This document shows positions 21,772 to 27,735 of a stretch of 27,735 bases of DNA, in pieces. The stretch covers positions 1 to 27,735 of the forward strand of contig CAKUUM010000033.1 in NCBI GenBank assembly GCA_934692905.1, read 5' to 3'. Numbering within the stretch: position 1 is the first letter of the stretch; each line of letters begins with the position of its first letter. Both the position numbers and the translations under genes were made by a program. Below the pieces are notes generated by a model, which had not been told where the DNA came from, made no database searches, and saw nothing but the letters and a program-made list of their open reading frames with translations. The stretch is from an uncultured Bacteroidales bacterium (GTDB lineage Bacteria > Bacteroidota > Bacteroidia > Bacteroidales > Paludibacteraceae).

Positions 21772-22833
21772 CTACTCTCCCAACAAATGGTGATGACACA
21801 GCATCAACTCTCCGTCTTCTCTTCTCAGGTGCATCCCACTGCCTTCGCAGTATCGCCACACTCGGCATCCGTCGCAAGGGGCTTTCTTGTGCATCCATGA
21901 CCTGTCGCGGTAGGGCTGAAACCTGTTTTGCCATACATCCCAAAAATCATCTTTGTAGATATTGCCTTGATAGTATTTCCCGCGAATGCTTGTGCAGGCG
22001 GATATGCTCCCGTCAATTAGTATAGACGCAACACTCACGCCCGCTGCGCAATGAAACAGGTGGTCTCTTACCTCACCCTCATAACTGCCCAAAAAGCCCT
22101 CGCACGAGTATGAAACATGTCTTCCTGCTTGTCTGTTCGTGCGAATAAACTCCAGCACTTGTTTCAATTGCTCGCCCGACAATAGTAGTTCCGGATTATC
22201 TTTTGCCCTACCCATCGGGTCAATTGTTATCAACCGCCAATTGCGTACGCCAATTCTCCACAGGTGATCGCGCATCTCCTCCAACTCTTCTATGTTTCGC
22301 CGGTTCACGCACGTTACCACATCCGATGTCAAATCCTTGTCCGATACAGCCAGTTTGATGGCACGCACTGCACCATCAAACGCCATCGGGTGTTGCCGAA
22401 GCCATACATGGTTGTCGTGCAAACCGTCGAAACTTACAGACATTGACATTAGTCCCGCTTGTCGCAATTCTATGAAACGCTTTTCAGTCATAGCCAACCC
22501 GTTTGTCACCATGCCCCACGGATAACCCCGTTTGTTCAGTTCTCTGCCAATCTCCGCCAAATCCGTGCGCATCAGTGGTTCACCGCCCGACACTATCACC
22601 ATTACTTTATTAGGATTAACGTGTGGCGTAATGTTGTCTATCACGCGCAAAAAGTCTTCTTTGGGCATATCGGGAACAGTCATTGACGATGTGCAGTCGC
22701 TTCCGCAATGCAAGCAATGCACATTGCAGCGCAATGTTGATTCCCAAAATAATTGCTGAAGCGGGTGTAGTTCTTGCAAGTTATGGCGGCGAAGTCGCTC
22801 TAATTCCAACACAAATCGTTGCCTGAATTTCAT
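21772..22833 (-). CDS. Radical SAM/SPASM enzyme of the Bacteroidetes rSAM/lipoprotein type
   Basis: The 353-residue protein has a canonical [4Fe-4S] motif CNVHCLHC (Cys36, Cys40, Cys43), followed by the SAM-binding VSGGEP. A C-terminal SPASM-like cysteine set (CAAG, ACTSIRGKY, CDGCRVWRYCEGSG) would bind auxiliary clusters. The N-terminus (MKFRQRFVLELERLRRHNLQ) and overall pattern match what I recall as TIGR04133, Bacteroidetes radical SAM proteins usually encoded beside a small lipoprotein that may be their substrate. Here no such small lipoprotein lies on either side; the only nearby lipoprotein is the DUF2807 protein upstream, a different family. A good promoter lies 32 bp upstream. It converges with the corA-like gene. 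Confidence 0.88.
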   Translation of the reverse strand: MKFRQRFVLELERLRRHNLQELHPLQQLFWESTLRCNVHCLHCGSDCTSSMTVPDMPKEDFLRVIDNITPHVNPNKVMVIVSGGEPLMRTDLAEIGRELNKRGYPWGMVTNGLAMTEKRFIELRQAGLMSMSVSFDGLHDNHVWLRQHPMAFDGAVRAIKLAVSDKDLTSDVVTCVNRRNIEELEEMRDHLWRIGVRNWRLITIDPMGRAKDNPELLLSGEQLKQVLEFIRTNRQAGRHVSYSCEGFLGSYEGEVRDHLFHCAAGVSVASILIDGSISACTSIRGKYYQGNIYKDDFWDVWQNRFQPYRDRSWMHKKAPCDGCRVWRYCEGSGMHLRREDGELMLCHHHLLGE

Positions 22834-22864
22834 AGAATAAATTGTCTTAATTTCCTAACAGCCG

Positions 22865-22896
22865 CAAAGTTACATAAAAATATCTGCATATACAAA
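22865..22896 (-). promoter_or_regulatory. Promoter of the radical SAM gene
   Basis: On the minus strand TTTG (22893-22896), a 20-nt spacer and an exact TAACTTTG (22865-22872). Confidence 0.8.
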
Positions 22897-22962
22897 CCTG
22901 CTCCACTTTCTTCTTTCGTGTTTATTTATGTTTTTCACTACTATTCTATAAATTCGTGGCAG

Positions 22963-23048
22963 GTGCCGAAACAGGAGGGGCTTCCAATCGAACTGCCTGT
23001 TTCAACTCTTTATTCAAAGCGTCAAGGCACGGCATATCGATTGGAAGC
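22963..23048. other. Interleaved inverted repeats with pseudoknot topology
   Basis: GAAACAGG (22968-22975) pairs with CCTGTTTC (22996-23003). GCTTCCAATCGA (22980-22991) pairs with TCGATTGGAAGC (23037-23048). The order is A-B-A'-B', so both stems can coexist only as a pseudoknot. A further GTGCC/GGCAC pair (22963-22967, 23026-23030) encloses the first stem. It lies between the DUF2807 stop and the radical SAM promoter and may act as a 3' structure for DUF2807 transcripts. Confidence 0.55.
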
Positions 23049-23062
23049 CGGACGAACTGTGG

Positions 23063-23800
23063 TTACTCGTGGATGATGAGCGAGGAGCCGGAGCACTCGG
23101 AGTTGTGGGTGCGGGCGGTGCTGGTGTAGTAGATGGTGCTGGCACCGGAGACGTTGCAGTCAATCTCGCCGTCGCTATGCACGTTCATCACGCTGCTGCC
23201 CGATACCGAGCCCTCGACCTTGTCGGCAATGAGCAGGAACCTGCCGTCCTCTTTCTCGGAGAGGAGACGCGAGGCACCGCTGACACTCACCTCCATGGTG
23301 CGTACATCGCCTTGCAGCATGGCGGACGAACTGCCCGAGATGTTGAGGTTGGCGTCGTGCGCCACGACAACAACATCTATTGCCGATGCGCCGGAGATGT
23401 TGATGTCCACATCCGAGGCAGTGAGCGGTTGCTCTATGAACAACGAGGAAGCCCCCGACACGTTGATGTCCGACAGCGTAGGCTGCGTGGGAATGAGTAC
23501 CTGGCAATGCGAGACACCCGACCAACGGACGCCGTGGCGGAAACCGACGGAAAGGCGTTCGCCCGATTGCGCTATCTGCAAGTAAGGCATGAGGTTGGCA
23601 TCGGTCTGCGCACAGACATCGGACACCGAGTCGCATATAATCACTTCGATAGCACTATGCACGTCCAGTTCCTGAAAAGGCGACACGCGGAAGTGCTGTT
23701 CCGCATCGAAACCCGCAAGCGCGATGACCTCGGTGCGATAGAGCGAGCAACTGCATAACAGGCAGGTTGCCAGCAAAAGGAAAAAAGATTTCTGTTTCAT
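23063..23800 (-). CDS. DUF2807 (GIN domain) lipoprotein
   Basis: The 245-residue protein has a lipoprotein signal peptide (KQKSFFLLLATCLLCSCS, lipobox LCSC). The rest is a DUF2807 head domain of the kind annotated as putative auto-transporter adhesin head GIN domain. It begins with the family hallmark FQELDVHSAIEVII and continues as a right-handed beta-helix-like series of SGAS/SGSS turns (VSGASSLF, ISGASAID, ISGSSSAM, VSGASRLL, VSGSSVMN, VSGASTIY, CSGSSLII) about every 18-22 residues. Likely surface or periplasmic, role unknown. The upstream gap is filled by the mosaic repeat. Confidence 0.9.
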   Translation of the reverse strand: MKQKSFFLLLATCLLCSCSLYRTEVIALAGFDAEQHFRVSPFQELDVHSAIEVIICDSVSDVCAQTDANLMPYLQIAQSGERLSVGFRHGVRWSGVSHCQVLIPTQPTLSDINVSGASSLFIEQPLTASDVDINISGASAIDVVVVAHDANLNISGSSSAMLQGDVRTMEVSVSGASRLLSEKEDGRFLLIADKVEGSVSGSSVMNVHSDGEIDCNVSGASTIYYTSTARTHNSECSGSSLIIHE

Positions 23801-24061
23801 ATTACTCCATATAATTCAGTTTGATTTTATTCTCCATTAAAGACCATTAAATAACCATTAAAACATTGATTTATTCTCCGTTAATGACCGTTAATTGGTC
23901 GTTAATACATTGATGAACATATAATTGCCCACGAATTATCCATGAATTTATTCTCCGTTAATGTATCGTTAATGCATGGATGAACATATAATTATCCACG
24001 AATTAGCCATTAATTTACTCTCCGTTAATGACCGTTAATTAACCGTTAATGGATTGCCATG
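23801..24061 (-). repeat. Mosaic intergenic repeat, block 1
   Basis: The whole gap consists of about three imperfect units with the minus-strand motifs TTAACGGAGAATAAAT, AATTCGTGG and AATTATATGTTCATC. It reads toward the DUF2807 gene. No TAnnTTTG promoter or ORF was seen in it. Confidence 0.85.
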
Positions 24062-24559
24062 TTATTTGATGGCAATCCAAATTTCGGTGATGAGGTCGGC
24101 GGGGGCGGTGGTGTAGGGGTCGGTGACGTACTTCTCCAACGGCGCAGGACGCTCCGGATCCAAGTCCAAGGTGGGCATAATGGTGCCGTATATCTCCGCA
24201 TAAGCAGTGTCAAGGGTGTCATACGGTCCGTGGTGCGTGAAGACCATCCAACGTCCGGTGGGCAGGGTGCTGAGACGTACGCCATTCCCAAGGGTCATGC
24301 CACGGAGAGTGTCGGCAATCTTTTCCGTCAAAGCGGCGATACATACGTCACAACGACGCTCGGCAGCGGGAGTAGTGGTCGGGTCGTCCAAGTACGTACT
24401 CAGGTACTCCACGTCATTGCAGCAGCAGCCTATTTGGTTGTCCTTGCAGCACTGCTCCATAGCGTTCCATGCTTCGCCGTAATTGATAGACGAATAGTCG
24501 CCCACAAGGCGATAAGTGAGAGCCACACGCGGCTCACGGGTTTCAATTCTCTGTTCCAT
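24062..24559 (-). CDS. GyrI-like small-molecule-binding protein
   Basis: The 165-residue cytoplasmic protein has the AraC effector-binding/GyrI-like fold: IETREPRVALTYRLVGDYSSI at the N-terminus, C-C-N-DVEYLSTYLD in the middle, TLPTGRWMVFTHHGPYDTLDTAYAEIYG, and the C-terminal PADLITEIWIAIK. Members bind hydrophobic or cationic ligands, or inhibit DNA gyrase as the SbmC/GyrI type. No DNA-binding domain is attached, so it is a stand-alone effector domain. It has an unusual Cys cluster (QCCKDNQIGCCC, RRCDVC) that could bind metal or be redox active, but these residues are not conserved family features that I know. Mosaic repeats lie on both sides. Confidence 0.82.
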   Translation of the reverse strand: MEQRIETREPRVALTYRLVGDYSSINYGEAWNAMEQCCKDNQIGCCCNDVEYLSTYLDDPTTTPAAERRCDVCIAALTEKIADTLRGMTLGNGVRLSTLPTGRWMVFTHHGPYDTLDTAYAEIYGTIMPTLDLDPERPAPLEKYVTDPYTTAPADLITEIWIAIK

Positions 24560-24574
24560 TTTGTTCCGTATAAT

Positions 24575-24775
24575 TTAAGTTGATATTTATTCTCCATTAA
24601 ATCCCATTAAACGACCATTAAAACGCGGACTGGTTCTCCGTTAATTGTCGTTAATTTATTGTTAATGTGTTGATAAACATATAATTGTCCACGAATTAAC
24701 CATTAATTTATTCTCCGTTAATGACCGTTAATTGACCATTAATGTGTCGGTAAACATATAATTAGCACACAATTG
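24575..24775 (-). repeat. Mosaic intergenic repeat, block 2
   Basis: Same family as block 1, in the same orientation, ending just before the GyrI-like gene. The TTCTCCGTTAAT and AACATATAATT motifs (plus-strand view) recur two to three times. Confidence 0.85.
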
Positions 24776-24787
24776 CACAAATTCTCC

Positions 24788-25881
24788 CTATTCGGGGAAG
24801 AGTTGCGTGGAGAGGGATTGCTTCTCCTTGTAGGGAAAGGTGGCTTCGTAGGCGGCAAAGGCATCTGGGTGTTCGACAGCGGCAAAATACCCCTGCGGCG
24901 TGGTGTAGAGGTACTCCTTGCGCGGGGCGGCGGACGCAGGCTCGTGGAGAGTAGTTGTCTCGGCTGCTGATAGAGACTGGCTGGCGGGAGCGTCCGTAAC
25001 GGGTTGCCCTTGCAGGTAGCCGGGGATGAGTTCCTGTGCGAGGAAATAAGGCACCTCGTCGTCGAGTGGTTCGTCGTGGTAATGCACACCCAACGTACTG
25101 GCGACGACAAAACCTGCGTGGCGGTAGAAGTCGATATTCCCCTCCATACACACCGCCCCGATGCCCATCTCCTTGGCACGCGCCAAAGCGTACTGCAACA
25201 GTTTGAGTCCGTAGCCCTTACGCTTGTATTCAGGCGCGATACTGATAGGTCCGAAAGTGGCTATGTTTAGTTTAGAGTTGAAAGTTGAGAGTTGAGAGAA
25301 GTCGGTAGTAGGGAGTTGAGAGTGATGACTTCCAGCGTAGTGCGGACGAACATCACCTGTCCGATGAGACGACCGTCTTTCTCCATGACGAAACTCAGTT
25401 CGGGTATGAACTCGGGGCGTTGGCGATAGCAATGCAGCACGTAATGCTCCTGACACCCCGGGCGATAGACATTCCAGAAAGCGTCGCGCGTCAGTTCTTC
25501 GGCAGCGCGGTAGTCTTCGGGGCGTTCGGGACGGATGGTGTAGTCGATGTCCGTGAGGCGGGCAAGGACATCCGCAGGTGCGTTGTCTGTAACGCGGTGC
25601 AGAGTGTCGCAATGCGCCATCTCGGCACATTCGCCGCAGTGAGCCACGCTGTGATGCAAGGCACACTGACGGATAGGGCAGAGGCGGTCACAGAACGGGG
25701 TCTTGACACCGTCCACGCGGCAGCCCATACAGCAGATGTCTTCAGGGCGTATCTCCACGTGGTTGAGTGCGCTCCAGTCCTGTGCCACGCGGGCACGGAG
25801 AGCGTCGTCGTTGTGTATAGTAGCGGTGCGCGCCTCGCACGAGGCGCAGTCGAGACCGCAAAAAGCAATAAGGGGGTTCAT
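24788..25881 (-). pseudogene. DUF3795-GNAT acetyltransferase fusion split by a repeat-associated frame break
   Basis: From the ATG at 25881 the first frame encodes a Cys-rich DUF3795 zinc-like domain (CGLDCASCEART, CCMGCRVDGVKTPFC, CPIRQC, CGECAEM). It then gives the first half of a GNAT domain (YTIRPERPEDYRAAEELTRD, GRLIGQVMFVRTTLE) and ends at 25267. The second half of the GNAT domain (IATFGPISIAPEYKRKGYG, the acetyl-CoA loop, then MEGNIDFYRHAGF) and a Thr/Ala-rich tail with YFAAVEHPDAFAAYEATFP run to 24788 in another frame. The break falls inside a heptanucleotide tandem repeat. From the coordinates, adding one 7-nt unit, or removing two, would join both frames into one roughly 364-residue protein. 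It may be a phase-variable gene or a pseudogene made by repeat insertion. GNAT substrate unknown. Confidence 0.8.
25266..25325 (-). repeat. Heptanucleotide tandem repeat inside the GNAT coding region
   Basis: On the minus strand three consecutive units CAACTCT, CAACTTT and CAACTCT follow degenerate units of the same period. They encode low-complexity Leu/Asn/Ser sequence foreign to the GNAT fold. Both frames cross the repeat core without a stop; the first frame stops just after it. Confidence 0.8.
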
Positions 25882-25933
25882 GATTGTTTACAAAAATATA
25901 AAACCAAAACAGGCAAAACTTACAAAACTTGGT

Positions 25934-25950
25934 GTGCGTAATATACGCAC
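25934..25950. promoter_or_regulatory. Palindrome upstream of the DUF3795-GNAT gene
   Basis: GTGCGT (25934-25939) and ACGCAC (25945-25950) flank AATAT, about 50 bp upstream of the ATG at 25881. Candidate regulator site; no direct proof. Confidence 0.4.
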
Positions 25951-25959
25951 GCTATAAAT

Positions 25960-26151
25960 GAAAAGGACATGTAATTTACCGTATAATTAACCATAAATTT
26001 ACTCTCCATTAAAGAGACATTTCTGCTCCATGCAGACCATTAAGAACATTGATAAACATATAATTACCCGCGAATTAACCATTAATTCTTTCTCCGTTAA
26101 TGACCGTGAATTTATCATTAATGCATTGATGGACATATAATTATCGTGTAA
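25960..26151 (-). repeat. Mosaic intergenic repeat, block 3
   Basis: Same family, reading toward the DUF3795-GNAT gene. The upstream membrane-protein gene ends exactly at the repeat boundary; its TAA belongs to the repeat motif GGTTAATTA. Confidence 0.85.
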
Positions 26152-26625
26152 TTAACCATTCATTTCATCTCGGTGGGTGCTTCTATCGGCGGGGAGTTGC
26201 TTGTGCCAGTGCAAGGCGGCGAGACCCGTGAGGGTTTGGAGTATGCCGAAGATGAAATAGATAACGTCCATTGCGTTTAAGGGGAAGATGCAGAACTGGA
26301 CCAATATCCACAATATCAGCGTGACGCCAAACACCGTGCCGAGTACCAGTCCCCAACGGTTATGGCGCAGCATAAGCACTGTGGCGGTGAGGTTGGTCAG
26401 TCCATTCACGCACAGCAGGGCAACGCCGCACCATACGAAGTCCTGAAAGAAGAAATCCGCAAAGGGCAGCACCTGAAAGTACGGCAGCATATCCGCCATG
26501 TTCCACACCTCGCCATGCGGGTACGCCCAAAACAGGATGGCACCGCCTATCGCGCCGATACAGATAAAAAGGCACCAGAAAAGCAATGCCCCGCGGGCAA
26601 TATTAAATTTCGTTTTTGTTTCCAT
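26152..26625 (-). CDS. Small four-helix membrane protein
   Basis: The 157-residue protein has four hydrophobic segments: ALLFWCLFICIGAIGGAILFW (about 13-33), VWCGVALLCVNGL (64-76, extending to 87), WGLVLGTVFGVTLILWILVQF (91-111) and VIYFIFGILQTLTGLAAL (120-137). Short charged termini follow. I recognise no family. It lies between two mosaic repeat blocks in a run of same-strand genes with no visible promoter of the standard type, so it may share a long transcript. Confidence 0.7.
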   Translation of the reverse strand: METKTKFNIARGALLFWCLFICIGAIGGAILFWAYPHGEVWNMADMLPYFQVLPFADFFFQDFVWCGVALLCVNGLTNLTATVLMLRHNRWGLVLGTVFGVTLILWILVQFCIFPLNAMDVIYFIFGILQTLTGLAALHWHKQLPADRSTHRDEMNG

Positions 26626-26778
26626 ATATTCTCCATTAAAGTTCGTTAAAGGACCATTAAAACATTGATTTATTCTCCGTTAATTGCCGTTAATTTACCA
26701 TTAATAGATTGCCCTGCGGGCAATTAACGACGCGAGACGCGTCGTCTCCCAAGCATTAAAACATTAATTACCAAATAA
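26626..26778 (-). repeat. Mosaic intergenic repeat, block 4
   Basis: Same family and orientation, interrupted by two GC-rich hairpins at 26709-26745. Confidence 0.85.
26709..26745. other. Two adjacent GC-rich hairpins inside a repeat block
   Basis: TTGCCC TGC GGGCAA (26709-26723) and ACGACGCG AGA CGCGTCGT (26727-26745) are perfect inverted repeats with 3-nt loops, 3 bp apart. They stand out from the AT-rich repeat. They could terminate or stabilise the acetyltransferase transcript. Confidence 0.65.
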
Positions 26779-27423
26779 TTACTCATTAATTCCTTTCCGC
26801 TCATTCACCGATAGGGTGTCTATTGCCTGCTGGATGTTAGCGAGGAAGCGGGCGGCATGAGCGCCGTCCATCTGCGTGTGGTGGAACTGAAAAGACACGC
26901 TAAGCGTCGTCCTAAACAGCCGCTTGCGGTACTTGCCCCAAATCAAGAAGGGGTTGTTGAACACACCGCTGTACATGCCCACAGCGCCGTCAATGTCGTA
27001 TTGTGCGAGTGCCGAAGTGCCAATCACCATACTGTCGGTCAGGTCGTGGTTCGTACACGTATCCGCCGCCTGCCGCGTAAGGCGCATATAGTCGCGGTTG
27101 AACGCCGTCAGGTCATCGGAACAGGGTATGTCGCACGAACTGACCTCGCCCTGCCGATTGAGCACAATAGTATTCACGGCGAGGGTGTCGTATTGCATCA
27201 ATTTGTCGTCCACAGGCAAGAAGTAGAACTCTTTGATGCCGCCGGCGGCTTTGCCGATGCAATAGCACATCAGCATATTGAACTTCATGCCTGTCTTGCG
27301 GCTGAAGTGCACAAGGCGCGTCACGTCCAACGTCTTGAAAAACGTGACCATCGGCATTGGTGCCTGCATCCACATCTCAAAGGCATAGGCACGAGTGGTG
27401 GTTTGTGGGTCAATTTCCTGCAT
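26779..27423 (-). CDS. Chloramphenicol-acetyltransferase-like (CatA family) protein
   Basis: The 214-residue cytoplasmic protein has the CAT-fold signatures: a central RTTLSVSFQFHHTQMDGAHAARFL with HHxxxDG (catalytic His182), an N-terminal PMPMVTFFKTLDVTRL, and KFNMLMCYCIGKAAGGI. CAT-type trimers move acetyl from acetyl-CoA to a hydroxyl. Many Bacteroidetes homologues are annotated as CatA-like without proven activity on chloramphenicol, so the real acceptor is unknown and resistance should not be assumed. It is at the upstream end of the minus-strand gene run; 27424-27480 carries one short piece of the mosaic repeat. Confidence 0.88.
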   Translation of the reverse strand: MQEIDPQTTTRAYAFEMWMQAPMPMVTFFKTLDVTRLVHFSRKTGMKFNMLMCYCIGKAAGGIKEFYFLPVDDKLMQYDTLAVNTIVLNRQGEVSSCDIPCSDDLTAFNRDYMRLTRQAADTCTNHDLTDSMVIGTSALAQYDIDGAVGMYSGVFNNPFLIWGKYRKRLFRTTLSVSFQFHHTQMDGAHAARFLANIQQAIDTLSVNERKGINE

Positions 27424-27480
27424 AACATTTATATTTACATGTTTGCTCCATGAAACAGCCTTTATTCTCCATTAAAACCC

Positions 27481-27512
27481 ATTGTATGTTCAAATTATCA
27501 GTATTATCTTCG
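27481..27512 (+). promoter_or_regulatory. Plus-strand promoter-like block, diverged copy of the left-end block
   Basis: ATTG (27481-27484), a 20-nt spacer and TATCTTCG (27505-27512), one mismatch from TAnnTTTG. The block 27465-27556 reads, on the minus strand, like 1-90 on the plus strand (shared TTTCGG, CTCCACAC, GATGTTAA, ACATACAATGG / ATATACAATGG). No plus-strand gene is seen after it in the window. Confidence 0.45.
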
Positions 27513-27636
27513 CATAGATTAACATCAAAGTGTGGAGAAAAAACCGAAAGCCCATAGCAATTGAAACAGGTTTGTTTTGTCAGCAATGGTTCAATTATTT
27601 AGTTAATTATATGTTCTATGCCGACGAATGTTCCCC

Positions 27637-27735
27637 TCAAAGAGAATTAGCGTTCCGGATAAACACAGGATTTCCGTCAGCATCCACCAAGAACCGCCCT
27701 TCGATACCGAAGAAAGTCAGTTCCTCAGGATGGAT
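27637..27735 (-). CDS. C-terminal end of a gene running off the window
   Basis: The minus strand is open from the window edge to a TGA at 27637-27639. It gives 32 residues, HPEELTFFGIEGRFLVDADG followed by NPVFIRNANSL. This reads as protein-like (a beta-hairpin with a DADGN turn), but too little is present to name a family. The 27424-27636 gap otherwise holds the promoter-like block and no ORF. Confidence 0.5.
   Translation of the reverse strand: MHPEELTFFGIEGRFLVDADGNPVFIRNANSL

Noticed and set aside
23069..23758. 229-codon plus-strand ORF opposite the DUF2807 gene
   Set aside because: Gly/Asp-rich antisense of the SGAS repeats; the minus strand has the signal peptide and the family motifs.
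26779..27423. Calling a chloramphenicol resistance gene
   Set aside because: The fold and catalytic His are present, but Bacteroidetes CatA-like proteins often have unknown substrates; resistance cannot be read from sequence alone.

Overview
The window looks like a chromosomal segment from a member of the order Bacteroidales (Bacteroidetes). The evidence is the promoter style and the gene content. Many intergenic regions carry the Bacteroidetes sigma-ABfr signature TAnnTTTG, preceded at exactly 20 nt by a TTTG/TTG-like -33 element. The archaeal-type prolyl-tRNA synthetase, the short PdxB and a radical SAM enzyme resembling the Bacteroidetes rSAM/lipoprotein family point the same way. I cannot name the genus. 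No tRNA, rRNA, CRISPR array, integrase or transposase was recognised.

Region 1 (about 1-14560, all plus strand except one tiny ORF) is an accessory island built from internal duplications. It holds a pseudo-transpeptidase lipoprotein; three paralogous membrane proteins (1486, 10075, 10821); an AAA+/DUF4143-type ATPase; a structured non-coding stretch followed by an AT-rich cassette of small proteins (TerB-like, thioredoxin-like and unknowns); a hipBA-type module; a frameshifted SIMPL-domain gene; an OGFr-like protein; and an ADP-ribosylglycohydrolase fused to a macro-like domain. Locus A (1486-4085) and locus B (10821-14433) are rearranged copies of each other. Both have the membrane protein, a shared non-coding block, a shared N-terminal leader peptide (MNVLxKLxALFGR) and a shared macro-like domain, but with different cargo: an ATPase in A, OGFr and DraG domains in B. 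This modular ADP-ribose-themed locus is the best candidate for an undescribed system.

Region 2 (14795-21478) is core housekeeping. panC, pdxB and proS are tightly packed, with a private proS promoter inside pdxB and a strong hairpin terminator after proS. A YqiA-like esterase and a GtrA-family membrane protein lie on the minus strand. A divergent promoter pair separates gtrA from rsmA, which is followed by a corA-like magnesium channel gene.

Region 3 (21772-27735, minus strand) has a radical SAM/SPASM enzyme, a DUF2807 lipoprotein, a GyrI-like effector-binding protein, a DUF3795-GNAT fusion split by a heptanucleotide repeat, a small membrane protein, a chloramphenicol-acetyltransferase-like protein and the tail of one more gene. 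From the DUF2807 gene onward the gaps between genes are filled by one mosaic repeat family (TTAACGGAGAATAAA / AATTATATGTTxATC motifs), always read in the direction of the downstream gene. The same family appears at the left end of the window on the opposite strand.
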